From contig CABQZS010000079.1 of assembly GCA_902468695.1 (NCBI GenBank), positions 1 to 6,201 of the forward strand: a stretch of 6,201 nt of DNA, in the 5' to 3' direction. This DNA is from an uncultured Collinsella sp. Lineage in GTDB: Bacteria; Actinomycetota; Coriobacteriia; Coriobacteriales; Coriobacteriaceae. The notes under the pieces are model-generated. The model searched no databases. It had not been told where the DNA came from and saw nothing but the letters and a program-made list of their open reading frames with translations. The position numbers and the translations under genes were made by a program. This document shows, piece after piece, positions 1 to 4,835 of this stretch (position 1 is its first letter; the number at the start of each line of letters is the position of its first letter).

Positions 1-675
1 ACCATGTTTGGCACGGGTCAGCTGCCCAAGTTCGAGGACGACGCCTATCACGTCTCGGGCGACAACTTCCTGATTCCCACCGCCGAGGTCGTGCTTACCA
101 ACCTGCACGCCGGCGAGGTCCTCGACGCCGACACCCTGCCGCGCCGCTACACCGCCTTCACCCCCTGCTTCCGCGAGGAGGCCGGTTCCGCCGGTCGCGA
201 CACCCGCGGCATCATCCGTCAGCACGAGTTCGACAAGGTCGAGATGGTCAAGTTCGCTAAGCCGGAGGAGTCCGACGAGGAGCTCGAGAGCATGACCGCC
301 GAGGCCGAGTACCTGCTGCAGCAGCTGGGTCTTCCGTATCGTGTGATTAGCCTGTGCACCGGCGACTTGGGCTTCTCTGCCCGTCAGACCTACGACGTCG
401 AGGTCTGGCTGCCGAGCTACAACGCCTACAAGGAGATCAGCTCCTGTTCCAACTGCGGCGACTTCCAGGCCCGTCGCGCCAACATCAAGTACCGCGACCC
501 CGAGAACTTCAAGGGCTCGCGTTACCTGCACACCCTTAACGGTTCCGGCCTGCCGGCTGGTCGTACCATGGCTGCCATTCTGGAGAACTACCAGAACGCC
601 GACGGCACCATCACGATCCCCGAGGTTCTGCGTCCTTACATGGGCGGTCTCGAGAAGATTGAGCCGGTCGCGTAA
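1..675 (+). CDS. serS: Seryl-tRNA synthetase, C-terminal part (5' end outside window)
   Basis: Class II aminoacyl-tRNA synthetase that charges tRNA-Ser (and tRNA-Sec where present) with serine in the cytoplasm. The visible 224 residues are the catalytic domain. They show the serine-binding TxE loop (IPTAE, about residues 25-29), motif 2 (FREEAGSAGRDTRG from about residue 57), the conserved stretch EISSCSNCGDFQARR, and motif 3 (GSGLPAGRTMAAILENY from about residue 181). The family is normally about 420-430 residues, so the N-terminal coiled-coil tRNA-binding arm and motif 1 lie upstream of the window. The frame is open from base 1 and ends at TAA 673-675. Codons are strongly GC-biased at third positions, as expected for a highly expressed housekeeping gene. 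A strong terminator follows, so it appears to be the last gene of its transcript. Identification is secure. Confidence 0.97.
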   Translation, partial: TMFGTGQLPKFEDDAYHVSGDNFLIPTAEVVLTNLHAGEVLDADTLPRRYTAFTPCFREEAGSAGRDTRGIIRQHEFDKVEMVKFAKPEESDEELESMTAEAEYLLQQLGLPYRVISLCTGDLGFSARQTYDVEVWLPSYNAYKEISSCSNCGDFQARRANIKYRDPENFKGSRYLHTLNGSGLPAGRTMAAILENYQNADGTITIPEVLRPYMGGLEKIEPVA

Positions 676-698
676 CTTGGCTGCATAGGGGATATGCA

Positions 699-726
699 AG
701 GGCGCTCCTTCGGGGGCGCCCTATTT
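699..726 (+). terminator. Rho-independent terminator of serS
   Basis: A 10-bp stem (AGGGCGCTCC at 699-708 with GGGGCGCCCT at 713-722, one T.G pair) is closed by a stable TTCG tetraloop. It is followed by a short, weak T-run (ATTT). It lies 24 nt after the serS stop, so it most likely ends that transcript. Confidence 0.85.
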
Positions 727-775
727 CGTGCGCAGGTCCATATCATGCCGTGCGGACAGCTCAATAGAAAACACA

Positions 776-789
776 CGAACAACTGTTCT
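776..789. promoter_or_regulatory. Candidate LexA (SOS) box
   Basis: The sequence CGAACAACTGTTCT contains a perfect GAAC-N4-GTTC dyad and the 5' C. It agrees closely with the Gram-positive LexA/DinR consensus CGAACRNRYGTTYG, departing at one central base and at the last base. It abuts or overlaps the likely -35 region of the 125-aa gene, where a repressor would block RNA polymerase. A second perfect palindrome, CTGTATACAG, overlaps its right end (788-797). LexA binding is inferred, not shown. Confidence 0.5.
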
Positions 790-815
790 GTATACAGCCA
801 TCTACCTGCTATGCT
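786..815 (+). promoter_or_regulatory. Candidate promoter of the 125-aa gene
   Basis: An extended -10 (TGC TATGCT, hexamer 810-815) lies 34 nt before the start codon. The -35 is weak: TTCTGT at 786-791 with 18-bp spacing. A weak -35 fits reliance on the extended -10. The candidate LexA box overlaps this -35. Confidence 0.4.
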
Positions 816-848
816 TTTGCTAAATAAGAGCGAGAGAAAGGGGATGCG

Positions 849-1226
849 ATGGAGCTGTTTGATGATCGGGTGGTTTTGTTTGAGAGCGACGAGGGCGGGG
901 AGTACCTGCTTGTAACGTGTGAGCCGTCTGGCATGGGCGGCCTGGTGGTTCGGCAGACGAGTGAGGGACCGTTGACGCAATGGTGCTACGAGGAGTCGCC
1001 GCATGTGGTCGAGACGTTTGTGGCGCACGAGGGGCTTGTGGCGCTGGAGCACTTCTATGGAGTTGGGACTTCCAACCAGGTCGCGCGCATGCTGAGCATC
1101 TCGTTTGCCGATTATGATTGTGCCCAGCGGGTGAGATCGCTCCTGAGGGAACTTGATGCCAAGTTCGACGTGATCGAAAAGCCAATCGATCGTACGGGGA
1201 ACAGCGGCATATGCGGAGCAGCATGA
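849..1226 (+). CDS. Uncharacterised 125-aa protein, possibly SOS-regulated
   Basis: I do not recognise this family. The ATG at 849 is preceded by GAAAGGGG with a 5-nt gap, a good ribosome binding site; another ATG at 844 is out of frame. The protein looks soluble, with no signal peptide or membrane segment. The N-terminal half appears beta-rich (VVLFESDEGGEYLLVTCE, GGLVVRQTS). The C-terminal half is predicted helical (from about residue 50, ending SLLRELDAKFDVIEKPI). It has four cysteines, including one in the C-terminal tail (GICGAA), with no zinc-ribbon spacing. It is monocistronic: the serS terminator lies upstream and a tRNA promoter begins 37 nt after the stop. The LexA-like box in its promoter suggests DNA-damage induction, for example a checkpoint or repair accessory role. 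Lack of a membrane segment argues against YneA/ChiZ-type division inhibitors. Function is unknown. Confidence 0.8.
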   Translation: MELFDDRVVLFESDEGGEYLLVTCEPSGMGGLVVRQTSEGPLTQWCYEESPHVVETFVAHEGLVALEHFYGVGTSNQVARMLSISFADYDCAQRVRSLLRELDAKFDVIEKPIDRTGNSGICGAA

Positions 1227-1262
1227 CAAAACTGCGTTCCACAAAAAAGTTTGAGATTGTGC

Positions 1263-1291
1263 TTGACTCCAATAAGCTAAAGTGGTTTTAT
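1263..1291 (+). promoter_or_regulatory. Promoter of first tRNA-Arg gene
   Basis: -35 TTGACT (1263-1268) and -10 TTTTAT (1286-1291) are 17 bp apart. There is an A/T-rich stretch upstream (run of A at about 1241). The -10 ends 12 nt before the tRNA, the same distance as at the other two copies, which supports this register. Confidence 0.7.
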
Positions 1292-1303
1292 ATGTCTTGC
1301 GCT

Positions 1304-1380
1304 GCGGCGTTACCTCAGCTGGATAGAGGGTCTGACTACGAATCAGAACGTCATAGGTTCGAATCCTATACGCCGCACCA
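1304..1380 (+). tRNA. tRNA-Arg(ACG), copy 1
   Basis: A complete 77-nt cloverleaf. Acceptor GCGGCGT pairs with ACGCCGC, the D-stem is CCTC/GAGG, and the anticodon stem is TCTGA/TCAGA around loop CTACGAA (anticodon ACG at 1338-1340). The T-stem is ATAGG/CCTAT with loop TTCGAAT, and discriminator A plus CCA are encoded. A34 would be deaminated to inosine by TadA so that CGU, CGC and CGA are read. It is identical in sequence to the copies at 1735 and 1970. Confidence 0.97.
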
Positions 1381-1390
1381 ATTGAAATTG

Positions 1391-1420
1391 AAAGCCTCCG
1401 GCAACGGGGGCTTTTCTTTT
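1391..1420 (+). terminator. Terminator of tRNA-Arg copy 1
   Basis: AAAGCCTCCG pairs with CGGGGGCTTT (one T.G pair) around a GCAA (GNRA) tetraloop, then CTTTT. It begins 10 nt after the CCA. All three intact copies and the fourth-copy remnant have a version of this terminator. Confidence 0.9.
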
Positions 1421-1431
1421 ATGGCAACACC

Positions 1432-1465
1432 GCATGGATTCGAACCTTGGTCGAGGCGCGGGCGT
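1432..1465. repeat. 34-bp tail repeat, copy a (contains inverted T-loop sequence)
   Basis: It begins GCATGGATTCGAACC and ends GCGGGCGT. Near-identical copies are at 1622-1655 and 2097-2130. All three start 11 nt after the T-run of a tRNA-Arg terminator. The 11-mer GGATTCGAACC is the exact reverse complement of the tRNA T-arm core GGTTCGAATCC. Copy a differs from the others at one base (CTTGG instead of CTCGG). Confidence 0.8.
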
Positions 1466-1550
1466 CAAGAAAACGCGGAGCGTTTTTAGCCCGCGGGCGA
1501 GCGCGCCGGCAGGCGGGCGAAGCTGGTGCGGATCCGCGAAGCGGATGCGC
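1458..1550. repeat. GC-rich palindromic (REP/BIME-like) insert
   Basis: About 90 bp of GC-rich DNA packed with dyads. A nested hairpin has outer arms GCGGGC 1458-1463 / GCCCGC 1489-1494 and inner arms AAAACGC 1470-1476 / GCGTTTT 1480-1486 around GGA. A perfect palindrome GCCCGCGGGC lies at 1489-1498. GCGGATCCGC (1528-1537) overlaps a hairpin ATCCGC-GAA-GCGGAT (1532-1546). It lies between tail copy a and the 3' remnant of a tRNA-Arg, where the other repeats have a promoter and tRNA body. It resembles dispersed REP-type elements, but I cannot test for copies elsewhere. Confidence 0.55.
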
Positions 1551-1551
1551 G

Positions 1552-1571
1552 GAATCCTATACGCCGCACCA
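1552..1571 (+). pseudogene. 3' remnant of a fourth tRNA-Arg(ACG) gene
   Basis: These 20 bases equal the last 20 of the three intact tRNA-Arg genes (second half of the T-arm, 3' acceptor strand, discriminator and CCA). The identity stops abruptly at 1552, where GC-rich palindromic DNA begins. The remnant keeps a downstream terminator and tail repeat, so it marks a fourth duplication unit whose first 57 nt and promoter are gone. An attachment-site scar left by an excised element is an alternative. It cannot make a functional tRNA. Confidence 0.85.
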
Positions 1572-1580
1572 ATCGAACTT

Positions 1581-1610
1581 GAAGCCTCCGGTAACGGGGG
1601 CTTTTCTTTT
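1581..1610 (+). terminator. Terminator retained behind the tRNA remnant
   Basis: It has the same architecture as at the intact genes: GAAGCCTCCG against CGGGGGCTTT with a GTAA (GNRA) loop, then CTTTT. It begins 10 nt after the remnant's CCA, the same spacing as at copies 1, 2 and 3. Confidence 0.8.
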
Positions 1611-1621
1611 ACGTCGGCACT

Positions 1622-1655
1622 GCATGGATTCGAACCTCGGTCGAGGCGCGAGCGT
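1622..1655. repeat. 34-bp tail repeat, copy b
   Basis: It differs from copy c by one base (GCGAGCGT instead of GCGGGCGT near its end). It lies 11 nt after the remnant's terminator. After it the sequence becomes A/T-rich and leads into the promoter of tRNA-Arg copy 2. Confidence 0.8.
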
Positions 1656-1693
1656 CTTAATCATCACTTCGTAAAATTTTTCCAAATTGTCGC

Positions 1694-1722
1694 TTGACCC
1701 ATCGAGGGGTCACGTGCATAAT
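1694..1722 (+). promoter_or_regulatory. Promoter of tRNA-Arg copy 2
   Basis: -35 TTGACC (1694-1699), 17-bp spacer, -10 CATAAT (1717-1722), with A/T-rich DNA upstream. The 13-mer GTGCATAATAATC (1714-1726) is shared exactly with the promoter of copy 3. An inverted repeat TGACCC/GGGTCA (1695-1712) overlaps the -35 and spacer and is absent from the other promoters. Confidence 0.85.
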
Positions 1723-1734
1723 AATCCGTGCGTT

Positions 1735-1811
1735 GCGGCGTTACCTCAGCTGGATAGAGGGTCTGACTACGAATCAGAACGTCATAGGTTCGAATCCTAT
1801 ACGCCGCACCA
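1735..1811 (+). tRNA. tRNA-Arg(ACG), copy 2
   Basis: All 77 bases are identical to copy 1, with the anticodon ACG at 1769-1771 and CCA encoded. It has its own promoter ending 12 nt upstream and its own terminator 10 nt downstream, so it is an independent transcription unit. Confidence 0.97.
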
Positions 1812-1820
1812 ATTGATTTT

Positions 1821-1850
1821 AAAGCTCCCGGCAACGGGGGCTTTTCTTAT
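1821..1850 (+). terminator. Terminator of tRNA-Arg copy 2
   Basis: AAAGCTCCCG pairs with CGGGGGCTTT (one T.G pair) around GCAA, followed by CTTTTCTTAT. The stem variant CTCCCG is shared with copy 3, while copy 1 and the remnant have CCTCCG. Confidence 0.9.
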
Positions 1851-1855
1851 ATCGC

Positions 1856-1875
1856 GATGCGTCGAAGATCGCATC
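1856..1875. repeat. Small hairpin after copy 2 in place of the tail repeat
   Basis: GATGCG (1856-1861) and CGCATC (1870-1875) form a perfect 6-bp inverted repeat with an 8-nt loop. Copy 2 is the only unit without the 34-bp tail, and this hairpin sits at that position. The rest of 1876-1928 is A/T-rich with no gene. Confidence 0.4.
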
Positions 1876-1928
1876 AGGTGGTCAAAATGAGTAAAAATCA
1901 AATTTGATAACTTTTTTCGAAAAATTGC

Positions 1929-1957
1929 TTGACCTTTATTCAGCCCATGTGCATAAT
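1929..1957 (+). promoter_or_regulatory. Promoter of tRNA-Arg copy 3
   Basis: -35 TTGACC (1929-1934), 17-bp spacer, -10 CATAAT (1952-1957). A/T-rich DNA (runs of T and A at about 1911-1925) lies just upstream, like an UP element. The spacer differs from copy 2 but both hexamers and the 13-mer around the -10 are identical. Confidence 0.85.
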
Positions 1958-1969
1958 AATCAACAAGTC

Positions 1970-2046
1970 GCGGCGTTACCTCAGCTGGATAGAGGGTCTG
2001 ACTACGAATCAGAACGTCATAGGTTCGAATCCTATACGCCGCACCA
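1970..2046 (+). tRNA. tRNA-Arg(ACG), copy 3
   Basis: A 77-nt cloverleaf identical to copies 1 and 2, with the anticodon ACG at 2004-2006 and CCA encoded. The leader between the -10 and the tRNA is 12 nt, as in the other copies. Confidence 0.97.
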
Positions 2047-2055
2047 TTTGAGATT

Positions 2056-2085
2056 AAAGCTCCCGGCAACGGGGGCTTTTCTTTT
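2056..2085 (+). terminator. Terminator of tRNA-Arg copy 3
   Basis: AAAGCTCCCG pairs with CGGGGGCTTT around GCAA, then CTTTTC and more T. It begins 10 nt after the CCA. Confidence 0.9.
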
Positions 2086-2096
2086 ACGTAAGCACT

Positions 2097-2130
2097 GCAT
2101 GGATTCGAACCTCGGTCGAGGCGCGGGCGT
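2097..2130. repeat. 34-bp tail repeat, copy c
   Basis: It lies 11 nt after the copy 3 terminator and again carries the reverse complement of the T-loop core. The homology ends at 2130, after which unique sequence leads into the promoter of the 813-aa gene. Confidence 0.8.
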
Positions 2131-2135
2131 AAAGC

Positions 2136-2164
2136 GGACTATTTCCTGTCGACTCGTGTAAGAT
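2136..2164 (+). promoter_or_regulatory. Candidate promoter of the 813-aa gene
   Basis: A -10 candidate TAAGAT (2159-2164) is preceded directly by TG. The -35 is poor (around 2135-2141, GGACTA at 17-bp spacing). It is the best hexamer between the last tRNA terminator and the gene. A transcript would begin near 2171. Confidence 0.35.
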
Positions 2165-2175
2165 TCCGAGTAGGT

Positions 2176-2194
2176 GTCGCGGCCCATTCGCGAC
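2176..2194 (+). promoter_or_regulatory. Leader hairpin upstream of the 813-aa gene
   Basis: GTCGCG (2176-2181) and CGCGAC (2189-2194) form a perfect 6-bp GC-rich stem with a 7-nt loop. It is about 25 nt before the ribosome binding site and near the 5' end of the predicted transcript. It may stabilise the mRNA or bind a protein; its role is unknown. Confidence 0.4.
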
Positions 2195-2231
2195 CACTCC
2201 TTCTCTCAGCGACCGATCAGGGTGATACTTC

Positions 2232-4673
2232 GTGGCAGAGCGTCCGACATACAAGCTCAGGTTTCTCGATCCCAAGAAGCGCTTTCCGGCGATGCCCGAG
2301 CAGCCTGCGGGACGCTCATATGGCGTGGTCTGGAAACTCTTTGGCGAGGATCAGCATGAATCTTGTTATGTCGTCGAGTTCGTTGGCAAAAGTCATGTGT
2401 CGCTTTTGGGCTACGTAAGCGTTTCGGGTGAGGTGTACAAGGTGGACCGCCCCGTCAGCGAGGCTCCGCTGCCCAACGATCCCGACATGGAACTGATCCT
2501 TGACGAGTCGGATTCCAGTATTGGTGAGATTATGGTAAGGGAAGCCAACGGTGCAATGCGCGCGTGTGCGCAAACTGCCGGCTCTCCCGAAGGCCCCATG
2601 CGCGAGCAGTCCGACCACGAGACATGGAATTCGACCCGCGCCCTTCCTTACGGTGAGTTCATGGCCTCGATGTTCTTGCGCTACGTGATATTTGCCAACT
2701 CCGAAAGCGCTATTGTGAACACGGCGGACGCCGGCGGACTCGACGAGGGTATGCAAAACGTTGTCGACAAGATCAAGCTCGTAAAGTTGCCCGAGCCGGT
2801 CGAGGTGTTTTTGGGCTTTAACACGGCACCGCTCCCCGATGCTATCGAGACGCTGCTTTACCGCGTTGACCATGCCGAGAATCCGAGCGGTATCGAGCGT
2901 TATGCCGCCGCCCTTATGAGCGAAATTGACTTGCCCCGTCTGCGCACCATTGCCGCCAAGTCCGAAATGAGCTTGGCTCGCATTGATCGCTCAAAGCTTT
3001 TCTATCTCAATTTTGATCGCAGCCTGCTGGACCAGGACGAGATTGACATGCTGCTTGCAATAGAGTGCCGTCTCAACCGCCTTTCCGGCATCCTTGAGCG
3101 CATCGGGGCCGGATTGGTCCCTGCGGCATCCTCGCCGAGCCTTGAGGGCTGCGCGCTCTTTGATGCGTGGCATATCGCCAAGACGACCAACGATGTTCCC
3201 CGACTGCTCGATACGGCCTCGAGCGATAACCCGTGGGCAAAGCCGGGAACGGTTGCGTGCCAGCCGGGCGGCGAGTGGGACGTGCGCACGCGTTTTGCGC
3301 GAATCGTTGAGGCGCTCAACGTGGTCACGCGGCTCGACTATACCTATCGGGCAAACGTTGCCGAGGGGATTATGCTCGTTCGGTTTGGGCAGTCTGTCGT
3401 TGATGCCATGCCGCAACGTGAATACGACGCTCAGGATGACGCCTGGCGCGAGCTGGACGAGGACACGCGCGCGATCTGGGCCGCGGAGCACGATGCGCGC
3501 GTGGCACTCACGCTTGCGGCAGCGTGTTTTGCCGCGGGCACCTGCATCACGCGCTGCTATGTGCAGATTGCTGCTCCCGACAGTGAGCAGGGCGAGCGCG
3601 TTGTTGCAACGTATTTCTTTGGGCGCGCGGCCTATCTGGCCGATTGCGTTCCTGTCGCCAAGGATCTTGAGAGCATGGACATGGACGATATGCCGTGCAA
3701 GCGTGTGCTTGAGGCGTATGAGTCAACCGCTCCGGAGACGATTGAGCCTGCGGAGGTTCATGCTCGTCCGCGCGATGACCATCGCACGCTGCCGCCGGCG
3801 CTGCGCGATCTGCTGCTTGCCGATACGGCTGACGAGCTGGAGGTCATGGAAGAGGACGACGACCCATACGTGGCCCGTGTTGTTGAATTGCGCGAGCAGG
3901 CAAAAGTCGACCGTACAGGTGCTTTTGAAGGCTTTTCCCGTCTTGTCGAGGAGTTGGAGGCTAAGTGCGCCGTCGCCGAGCTTTTGGCGACAAGCCCGGT
4001 TCAAACGCAGTTTTGCGATAACCAGCTGGTGCGCATGGTGCTACCGGTGTTGGAAGAAGACCGCTCTGTGCGAATCCTTCGTGCGCCCGATGCACTGTAC
4101 TTTGCCCAGCACGAGATCTGCAGCTTTTACGCCGAGCAAGAGGACTTTGAACGAGCGCTGCCCGAGGTGCGCCATCTTTACGATCTGGCGCGCTCGTCCA
4201 TGCAATCGCACTTTGCGCTCATCAACGTGCTTGCGCGTCTGGAGCGCTTTGACGAGATTATCGAGGTGGCGCGCCACGGCCTACGTATTGCCAGCGATCG
4301 TTCTGCAATCGGCTACCTGTTCTATCGCTTGGCGTTTGCCTATTGGAATTGCGATCAGCTCGACCTGGCGCTGGCTTGTTACCGTCTGGTGCCGCGCGGT
4401 GAGGAATCGGGCAGCAGCGCGCTGGAAGAAATGCAGGGCCTTATGAACGAGATGGGCGTCAGCGAGCCTCCGACGTTCGAGGAAGCGGTCGAGACCATCC
4501 GCAAGGCTGGACTCGAGCTGCCGCCAGTGTCCGCCGTGACGAATCAGCTGGCAGATGCCGCTGTTCAACTGGTCGACAACGGCTTCTTTTTCCTGGCACG
4601 CGGTTGCATCTTCCAAATGTGGCGCACCATGGGCAACGACGAGCTCGGCTCCCTCAACCGCTCGCTGGGGTAG
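2232..4673 (+). CDS. Large uncharacterised protein with TPR-like C-terminal region (813 aa)
   Basis: I do not recognise a specific family. The start is GTG 2232, with AGGGTG 7 nt upstream as ribosome binding site; the next in-frame ATG (residue 21) lacks one. No signal peptide or membrane segment is visible, so it is probably cytoplasmic. The first 80 or so residues look beta-rich (YGVVWKLFG, CYVVEFVGKSHVSLLGYVSV). The middle is mainly helical and acidic. A very acidic linker (ELEVMEEDDDPY) lies near residues 531-546. From about residue 620 to 720, paired amphipathic helices resemble tetratricopeptide repeats (ALYFAQHEICSFYAEQEDFERALPEV, then AIGYLFYRLAFAYWNCDQLDLALACYRLV). TPRs usually bind protein partners, so a scaffold or regulatory role is a reasonable inference; no catalytic motif is apparent. 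A new regulatory region separates it from the ATPase downstream, so co-transcription is not assured. No clear terminator follows; a 6-bp stem at 4695-4717 lacks a T-run. Confidence 0.85.
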   Translation: MAERPTYKLRFLDPKKRFPAMPEQPAGRSYGVVWKLFGEDQHESCYVVEFVGKSHVSLLGYVSVSGEVYKVDRPVSEAPLPNDPDMELILDESDSSIGEIMVREANGAMRACAQTAGSPEGPMREQSDHETWNSTRALPYGEFMASMFLRYVIFANSESAIVNTADAGGLDEGMQNVVDKIKLVKLPEPVEVFLGFNTAPLPDAIETLLYRVDHAENPSGIERYAAALMSEIDLPRLRTIAAKSEMSLARIDRSKLFYLNFDRSLLDQDEIDMLLAIECRLNRLSGILERIGAGLVPAASSPSLEGCALFDAWHIAKTTNDVPRLLDTASSDNPWAKPGTVACQPGGEWDVRTRFARIVEALNVVTRLDYTYRANVAEGIMLVRFGQSVVDAMPQREYDAQDDAWRELDEDTRAIWAAEHDARVALTLAAACFAAGTCITRCYVQIAAPDSEQGERVVATYFFGRAAYLADCVPVAKDLESMDMDDMPCKRVLEAYESTAPETIEPAEVHARPRDDHRTLPPALRDLLLADTADELEVMEEDDDPYVARVVELREQAKVDRTGAFEGFSRLVEELEAKCAVAELLATSPVQTQFCDNQLVRMVLPVLEEDRSVRILRAPDALYFAQHEICSFYAEQEDFERALPEVRHLYDLARSSMQSHFALINVLARLERFDEIIEVARHGLRIASDRSAIGYLFYRLAFAYWNCDQLDLALACYRLVPRGEESGSSALEEMQGLMNEMGVSEPPTFEEAVETIRKAGLELPPVSAVTNQLADAAVQLVDNGFFFLARGCIFQMWRTMGNDELGSLNRSLG

Positions 4674-4762
4674 GGGCGATATAGAGGGGCCGCACCGCGC
4701 TATTTGTATCGGCGCGGGCGGGAGGACCCGGCAGGATCGGTAAGGCATAAAGCCGCCGAGCC

Positions 4763-4819
4763 TGCTAAAACTGTTAAACTCTGCTAAAGTTGCTAAACTT
4801 TGTTAAAGTTGTTAAAACT
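4763..4819. promoter_or_regulatory. Array of six TGYTAAA boxes upstream of the ATPase gene
   Basis: TGCTAAA or TGTTAAA occurs at 4763, 4772, 4782, 4791, 4801 and 4810, spaced 9, 10, 9, 10 and 9 bp. This makes three 19-bp units, each with two boxes. Within the array, AAAGTT-N4-AACTTT (4786-4801) and AACTTT-N3-AAAGTT form overlapping dyads. Boxes contain TAAANT hexamers resembling -10 elements, so the promoter is probably inside the array. It ends 5 nt before the AGGAGG ribosome binding site. Such an arrangement fits cooperative binding by a regulator, possibly the ATPase's own winged helix; iteron-like replication sites are a less likely alternative. Confidence 0.65.
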
Positions 4820-4835
4820 AGCAGAGGAGGGCAGA

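Noticed and set aside
636..1244. Long open frame on the - strand (about 200 codons), and a second at 820-1272
   Set aside because: Both lie antisense to the 125-aa gene and run over the serS terminator or a tRNA promoter. They have no good ribosome binding site and an atypical composition, so they are shadows of GC-rich coding DNA.
1304..2046. Regularly repeated sequence as a CRISPR array
   Set aside because: The repeats are complete tRNA genes with unequal spacers that contain promoters and terminators. No cas gene is present.
1380..2131. Integrated genomic island bounded by tRNA 3' ends
   Set aside because: The tRNA copies are only hundreds of bases apart, with no integrase or cargo gene between them. 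An old excision scar remains possible only for the 20-nt remnant.
1211..2161. Several open frames of 67-92 codons across the tRNA-Arg cluster
   Set aside because: They read through tRNA genes and terminators and resemble each other only because the DNA is repeated. No ribosome binding sites support them.
3094..4446. 450-codon open frame on the + strand inside the 813-aa gene
   Set aside because: It lies in another frame of a well-supported gene and encodes an implausibly Arg/Ser-rich protein, the usual result of reading high-GC codons out of frame.
4695..4717. CCGCGC/GCGCGG stem as terminator of the 813-aa gene
   Set aside because: The 6-bp stem has an 11-nt loop and no following T-run, so it cannot be called a terminator.
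4800..4835. Upstream TTG start adding 12 residues to the ATPase
   Set aside because: It lies inside the repeat array with no Shine-Dalgarno sequence, whereas ATG 4836 has AGGAGG at ideal distance.
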